Assembly: GCF_946222815.1 (NCBI RefSeq)
Contig: NZ_CAMJRK010000019.1
Coordinates: forward strand, 1 to 20,073
From: an uncultured Leuconostoc sp.
GTDB taxonomy: Bacteria > Bacillota > Bacilli > Lactobacillales > Lactobacillaceae
DNA: 20,073 bases
Direction: 5' to 3'
Under the pieces are notes generated by a model. It was not told the DNA's origin and did not search any database. It saw only the letters and a program-made list of their open reading frames with translations. Positions 18,416 to 20,073 of the stretch are shown here, piece after piece (within the stretch, counting starts at the first letter, position 1; every line of letters begins with the position of its first letter). The position numbers and the translations under genes are program-made.

Positions 18416-18457
18416 GTCAGTCCAATTAATAAACACGTGTGCTTTAAATTTTGTTTT

Positions 18458-19270
18458 TCAAATGTGATTCACATCAAATTCTGGCACGTTTGGATCGCGG
18501 ACAATCTCAACTAATTGTAGAAATTGTATCGGATCTAACGCTGCTGTGCCAACAAGAACGCCATCTATGTCATTCTGCAACATAATCTCACGTGCGTTAT
18601 GAGGTGTTACTGAACCGCCATAGAGAATTCGAACTTGCTCAGCAATAACTGGCGAATATAACTTAGCCAACGTTTGGCGAATCAAGTGCGCTGCTTTTTG
18701 CGCTTGATCAGCACTGGCTGCATCACCAGAACCAATTGCCCATGTCGGTTCATATGCAATAGTGACATTTCGAATTTGATCCACCGAAACGCCAGCTAAT
18801 GCTGCAGCTACTTGGGCAACAGAAGGTTCAGCATCCATAAACTGTGCATATGTGCTCATATCTTCATCAACATCAATAATTGGACGTAAGCCGTTTCGTA
18901 AGGCAGCTGTCACTTTCAAATTAACTGTTGAATCTGTCTCATTGAAAAACTTTCGACGTTCAAAGTGGCCAATTAATACATATTTTGCACCAATATCCTT
19001 TAAAGCCCGAGGTGATGTTTCACCTGTGTAGGCACCGCTATCTTCCCAATGAACATTTTCAGCCACAACATGAATTGGTGAATCTGCCGTCGCACGGACC
19101 ATATCTGACAAAAACAAATCTTGTGCTGCAATGCCTGTCTCAACTACTCTTTGATCCGGCACTTTGCCATTAACCTGCGCTAAAAAATCAACAACATCTG
19201 ACTGTAATTTGTTGATTTTCCAATTAGCAACGACAAATGGCACGCGCTGTGCATTGTGTGTTTTAGTCAT
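18458..19270 (-). CDS. tpiA: Triose-phosphate isomerase, divergent
   Basis: 270-residue TIM-barrel enzyme interconverting dihydroxyacetone phosphate and glyceraldehyde 3-phosphate; slightly longer than the usual 250. Catalytic residues are kept: K18 (NWK), H102, E174 (AYEPTWAIGSG) and the phosphate-binding LYGGSV (217-221). Several near-invariant positions are changed. GHSERR is GHFERR, so the Ser after the catalytic His is F103. The usual CVGE is DVDE (133-136). The loop-6 end GTGKT is GSGDA. Activity may be altered; a heterofermenter sends little flux through this step, which could relax constraint (inference). The ATG at 19270 overlaps the upstream stop by four bases (ATGA), with AAGGAG 12 nt upstream. 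Alternative: a TIM paralogue with a different substrate, with the canonical enzyme elsewhere in the genome. Confidence 0.88.
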   Translation of the reverse strand: MTKTHNAQRVPFVVANWKINKLQSDVVDFLAQVNGKVPDQRVVETGIAAQDLFLSDMVRATADSPIHVVAENVHWEDSGAYTGETSPRALKDIGAKYVLIGHFERRKFFNETDSTVNLKVTAALRNGLRPIIDVDEDMSTYAQFMDAEPSVAQVAAALAGVSVDQIRNVTIAYEPTWAIGSGDAASADQAQKAAHLIRQTLAKLYSPVIAEQVRILYGGSVTPHNAREIMLQNDIDGVLVGTAALDPIQFLQLVEIVRDPNVPEFDVNHI

Positions 19271-19620
19271 GACTTATCACTGCTCCTTAACATCATAAAG
19301 ATGAATACTGCTTCAATTAAAAGCAACATTGCTGTATATTGTGGTTCCTCATTAAGTAGATACAATACTGCAAAACTAATGATTAAGGCACTCAGTCCCA
19401 TGATGGTTTTAACCATAGATTGATGATACTTACTGCGTGTTAATTGCTCTGTTAAATGTTGATTTCTTTCTGTTAATTCTGAAACATCAAGCTTCAACGT
19501 CTCTAACTGGTCTAACAATTGATCATTTTCTTGTTGCATCGCATCAAAAGTCGTACGTGAAACAATATCTTCATCTAGCTTTGACTCATTATTTTTTTTA
19601 GTTCGTTTAAAGAGTAACAT
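19267..19620 (-). CDS. Unknown coiled-coil protein with two membrane segments
   Basis: 117 residues from ATG 19620; I do not recognise the family. The N-terminus is basic (FKRTKKN). A heptad-like, Leu/Glu/Gln-rich stretch at about 26-64 (AMQQENDQLLDQLETLKLDV onward) predicts a coiled coil. Two hydrophobic segments at about 72-89 and 95-112 are separated by a short acidic NEEPQ turn, giving a helical hairpin with a cytoplasmic coiled coil. GGAG lies six bases before this ATG. Another ATG at 19632, four codons earlier, lies seven bases after a TAAAAT box and could be a leaderless start (121 aa). The stop overlaps the tpiA start (ATGA), so the two are translationally coupled, which does not by itself indicate a shared function. 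Confidence 0.78.
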   Translation of the reverse strand: MLLFKRTKKNNESKLDEDIVSRTTFDAMQQENDQLLDQLETLKLDVSELTERNQHLTEQLTRSKYHQSMVKTIMGLSALIISFAVLYLLNEEPQYTAMLLLIEAVFIFMMLRSSDKS

Positions 19621-19639
19621 ATTATTCTCCATTGCTTTT

Positions 19640-19648
19640 ATTTTACCA
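19640..19648 (-). promoter_or_regulatory. Candidate promoter of the coiled-coil gene and tpiA
   Basis: TGG followed by TAAAAT (19648-19640) is an extended -10 element on the minus strand. No clear -35 is seen. The predicted start is near 19633, so the message would have a leader of about 12 nt before ATG 19620, or none before ATG 19632. Confidence 0.5.
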
Positions 19649-19779
19649 CAACAGATACTACATGAACTAGAAAATCAAACACTGTCACATACTGACTGGT
19701 TATTTGATAGCAATGTTCATACACAATAAAAGTATCTCAATGATAGTCGCTCTTATACTAAAAAAATGAACTATTTTTT

Positions 19780-19911
19780 ATGTCAATTCGTTATTCACAA
19801 GATTTCAAAGATTCACTGGTTCAAGAGAGACGTCAAGCGGTCATCTTACTAGACAAAAAAATAATCCGTGATGTAAGATTGCCACTAATTAATCATTTTT
19901 GTAATGCTTAA
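19780..19911 (+). pseudogene. Remnant of an IS3-type transposase orfA (N-terminus only)
   Basis: A 43-codon frame begins MSIRYSQDFKDSLVQ, which closely resembles the start of OrfA proteins of IS3-family insertion sequences (the start of their helix-turn-helix domain). After about residue 15 the sequence no longer looks like OrfA and it stops at 19911. The helix-turn-helix, leucine zipper and OrfB are absent. No ribosome binding site is evident. I read it as a decayed or truncated insertion. Only the first 45 bases (19780-19824) carry the resemblance; the rest is unassigned. Confidence 0.5.
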
Positions 19912-20073
19912 TCAATAACATTACCGCACGTCGAGTTACTTTTGTGTACGGCTCTCTTGTACACCTTTGTAATATACTAATCCCATTCTTTAATGTTCTC
20001 TCTTGCCTTTAAATGTCTTTGTTTGTCTGGTATTATGGTGTTAGTCTAAAAACATGGACACGGTTTCTACTAC
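19912..20073. other. Intergenic region with no recognised gene
   Basis: Together with 19633-19779, this leaves about 450 bases without an intact gene. Visible here: a small inverted repeat GTGTAC/GTACAC (19944-19949 with 19959-19964), and an extended -10-like TGG-TATTAT (20028-20036) followed by an ATG at 20054 that runs off the window (MDTVSTT). The last bases, from about 20039, begin with TG and contain TGGACACGG, resembling an IS3-family terminal repeat. None of this is enough to call a gene. Confidence 0.3.

Noticed and set aside
19828..19885. Inverted repeat ATCTTAC/GTAAGAT
   Set aside because: Seven pairs with a loop of about 24 nt in AT-rich DNA, with no gene that it would end; insufficient support.

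Overview
The window looks like a chromosomal segment of a low-GC, heterofermentative lactic acid bacterium of the Leuconostoc/Weissella/Fructobacillus group. Leuconostoc-like is my best reading, but the species cannot be fixed from this sequence. The reasons are an AT-rich genome, AAAGGAG-type ribosome binding sites, extended -10 promoters, protein sequences typical of that group (enolase, RpoB, RpoC) and gene orders known from Firmicutes (ppx-ppk-ppx; mrnC-rlmB-sigH; comFA divergent from a yigZ-family gene). Almost everything is housekeeping and is on the minus strand.

Layout, left to right. (1) 1-903: the N-terminal part of comFA (DNA-uptake helicase, minus), divergent by only 17 bp from a YigZ-family gene (921-1556, plus). 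(2) A tRNA-Arg(CCG) with its own promoter, then a strong bidirectional terminator shared with the convergent polyphosphate operon. (3) 1745-6368: three translationally coupled genes transcribed as HD-domain Ppx-like protein, polyphosphate kinase, exopolyphosphatase. (4) tag (3-methyladenine glycosylase), overlapped by a 47-codon small membrane protein not recorded by size-limited gene callers. (5) eno, monocistronic. (6) mrnC-rlmB-sigH, making a mini-RNase III, a 23S rRNA methyltransferase and a SigH/ComX-type sigma factor. The promoter region carries two direct repeats and a perfect 12-bp palindrome. (7) rpoB-rpoC, with a structured 143-nt spacer and an upstream promoter-plus-terminator leader. 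(8) An unknown coiled-coil membrane protein overlapping tpiA. (9) 19621-20073: no intact gene; it holds a decayed IS3-type orfA start and possibly the tip of another insertion sequence at the edge.

How the genes fit together: most encode core RNA metabolism (RNA polymerase beta and beta', rRNA maturation and modification, a tRNA), lower glycolysis (enolase, triose-phosphate isomerase) and phosphate storage (polyP synthesis and degradation). The SigH/ComX-like sigma factor and the divergent comFA provide a possible competence link. The most unusual signals are the complete loss of the second zinc site of RpoC, mutually exclusive hairpins between rpoB and rpoC, a candidate attenuator or small RNA ahead of rpoB, a Ppx-like protein whose phosphatase motifs are gone but whose HD motif survives, a triose-phosphate isomerase with substitutions in nearly invariant positions, and several start codons placed 5-7 nt after a -10 box, suggesting leaderless mRNAs.
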